Under the pieces are notes generated by a model. It searched no databases, was not told the origin of the DNA, and worked only from the letters and a program-made list of their open reading frames with translations. From Mansonella perstans (Eukaryota; Nematoda; Chromadorea; Rhabditida; Onchocercidae): a DNA stretch of 64,000 bases. The stretch covers positions 186,001 through 250,000 of the forward strand of contig JBAMDO010000570.1 of NCBI GenBank assembly GCA_037074765.1, read 5' to 3'. A program made the position numbers and the translations under genes. This document shows, one piece after another, positions 62,795 through 64,000 of this stretch; the first letter of the stretch is position 1, and the number at the start of each line of letters is the position of its first letter.

Positions 62795-64000
62795 GCTTCT
62801 TTCAGCTCCATCAGTTGCACTATGAATTGTGAATGATTCGTTGATGCATTTATTTTTTGTCTCCTCACTAAAATCACTATCTTGTAAACTTGATTCATTA
62901 TAAGGATTCATGCAAAAATGCAAAAATGTTCATGAAACATGTCCTTAGATTTTTTAGATTTTTTAGTGATTCATGATTTATTTGAATCTGAAAATTTTAA
63001 ACTAACATTATGCTCATTAAGAGTTAAGAAAAGCAAAAAAAAAAAGGAAATAATAATACTAAATTAGCTAAATTAAAAGTTATTAAAGGTTAGTAATAAA
63101 GTGAAGTAATAAATGGTCATTGATATTTGATATGAAAGAAAATTATGATATTTCAAGATATTTGATATGAAAGAAAACTGCGGTATTTCAAGACGAACAG
63201 ACCGCGCAGTAAGTATTTTGATCAAGTGAAAAAGAGCTGTTCATTGAGTTACTGCTGTTTGAACAACGAGGTACAAAGTGCAAAGTCCACAAAACAACAA
63301 GTCTAAGAGTACTTCTCATAACAATTCATTCACTACATCATTAACTAAATCGGTCGGCAATAATAGAAAGAAAATGGGTCGAAATATTCACTTCTATTAC
63401 CTCCTGTAAAAATGAAAATAACTTCTCCTCCATAGAGGTTTCACTAATTTTATCCTTCCTTCTCTATTCTTATGCTTGACATAATCGACCTTTCAGAAAA
63501 TAAACAAGTAAGGCCAATCCTAATTACATTATTATTTATTGAAAACTAATTAATTGTTCCACTGACATATCCATTCAGTTCAAGCAAAACTTTTTGTCAA
63601 TACAGAATATTCAAAACTATGCAAATACAAGTGCAGTGATTTCAAGCTCACCTGTTTCAAGTTCGTACTGATCCAGCTATTCCATTACTGTTGTTGATGA
63701 AACAAGCGTTAAGAGTATATTTACTTATTATTATTTTAAACTAATTAATATTCCAAGTTAGTCTTTGTCAAGTTCGTAATATCCAATTACAAAATCCATT
63801 AAATCTTTTACAGTTATTCTGGAATTATCAATCATTAGGTAGCATAGCGGCAATTCATATCAGGTACATGAATTTCAATTAACAACAAGTGACAGGTATA
63901 TTCTTCCGATTCTAATATTTGTAAAATTTTGAATATTTAAAAAATTTGCTAAATGTTTGTTTTTTTCTTAATAAAATAATTGCTGAATAGTTTTTCACTA
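62795..64000. other. CPT1 upstream region, no further gene seen
   Basis: AT-rich flank containing a two-copy tandem repeat (ATATTTGATATGAAAGAAAA unit, about 63122-63192). No plus- or minus-strand frame with coding character was recognised up to the window end. CPT1 promoter elements should be here but none is identifiable by eye. Confidence 0.5.

Noticed and set aside
1..64000. CRISPR arrays, bacterial-type operons, tRNA or rRNA genes
   Set aside because: No regularly spaced identical repeats, no cloverleaf that I could verify by eye, and the gene structure is clearly eukaryotic; absence of tRNA genes is not proven without a scan.

Overview
The window looks like nuclear DNA of a parasitic nematode, most likely a clade III/filarial-type worm. 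The DNA is very AT-rich. Genes are split by many small introns with TTTNAG-type acceptors, and several start codons lie just after such an acceptor, as expected for spliced-leader trans-splicing. Degenerate copies of the nematode telomere unit TTAGGC are present. The recognisable genes are a nematode-type chitin synthase and a secreted cathepsin L-like protease. Species is inferred from content only.

Layout. 1-2966 (-): 5' part of a cathepsin L-like protease gene with a signal peptide; its 3' end runs off the window. 3664-4258 (+): a stop-riddled Bel/Pao integrase relic. 5423-15760: a large imperfect inverted duplication with two arms of about 3.8 kb around a 2.7 kb spacer. Each arm carries a copy of one ten-exon gene for a secreted protein I do not recognise, and the copies diverge from each other. 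A dead exon fragment of the same family lies outside at about 4896-5045. 15914-16152: telomere-like repeats just beyond the right arm. 16153-20397: no gene seen. 20398-37420 (+): chitin synthase. 38913-39980 (-): intronless NAP1-like copy with frameshifts. 40540-42262 (+): weak candidate membrane-protein exons. 42931-43110 (+): second Bel/Pao integrase scrap. 43966-44634 (-): one or two small genes. 46258-46485 (+): probable small secreted-protein pseudogene. 46937-49580 (-): multi-exon gene of unknown family. 49745-50110: GC-richer island of possibly foreign origin. 50586-52366 (+): ESCRT-III CHMP2/VPS2. 53388-55067 (-): ALKBH7-like dioxygenase. 55792-62794 (-): carnitine palmitoyltransferase 1.

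Functional picture. The right half is housekeeping: membrane remodelling (VPS2) and mitochondrial fatty-acid entry (CPT1), with a probable mitochondrial ALKBH7 directly downstream of CPT1 on the same strand. Chitin synthase makes chitin for eggshell, pharynx or microfilarial sheath. The left 16 kb is the accessory, rearranged part: protease, retroelement debris, the inverted gene pair and telomere-like DNA. The two inverted copies each appear to carry a different lesion, so the locus may be decaying or may express shortened secreted forms. I saw no rRNA, convincing tRNA or CRISPR array.
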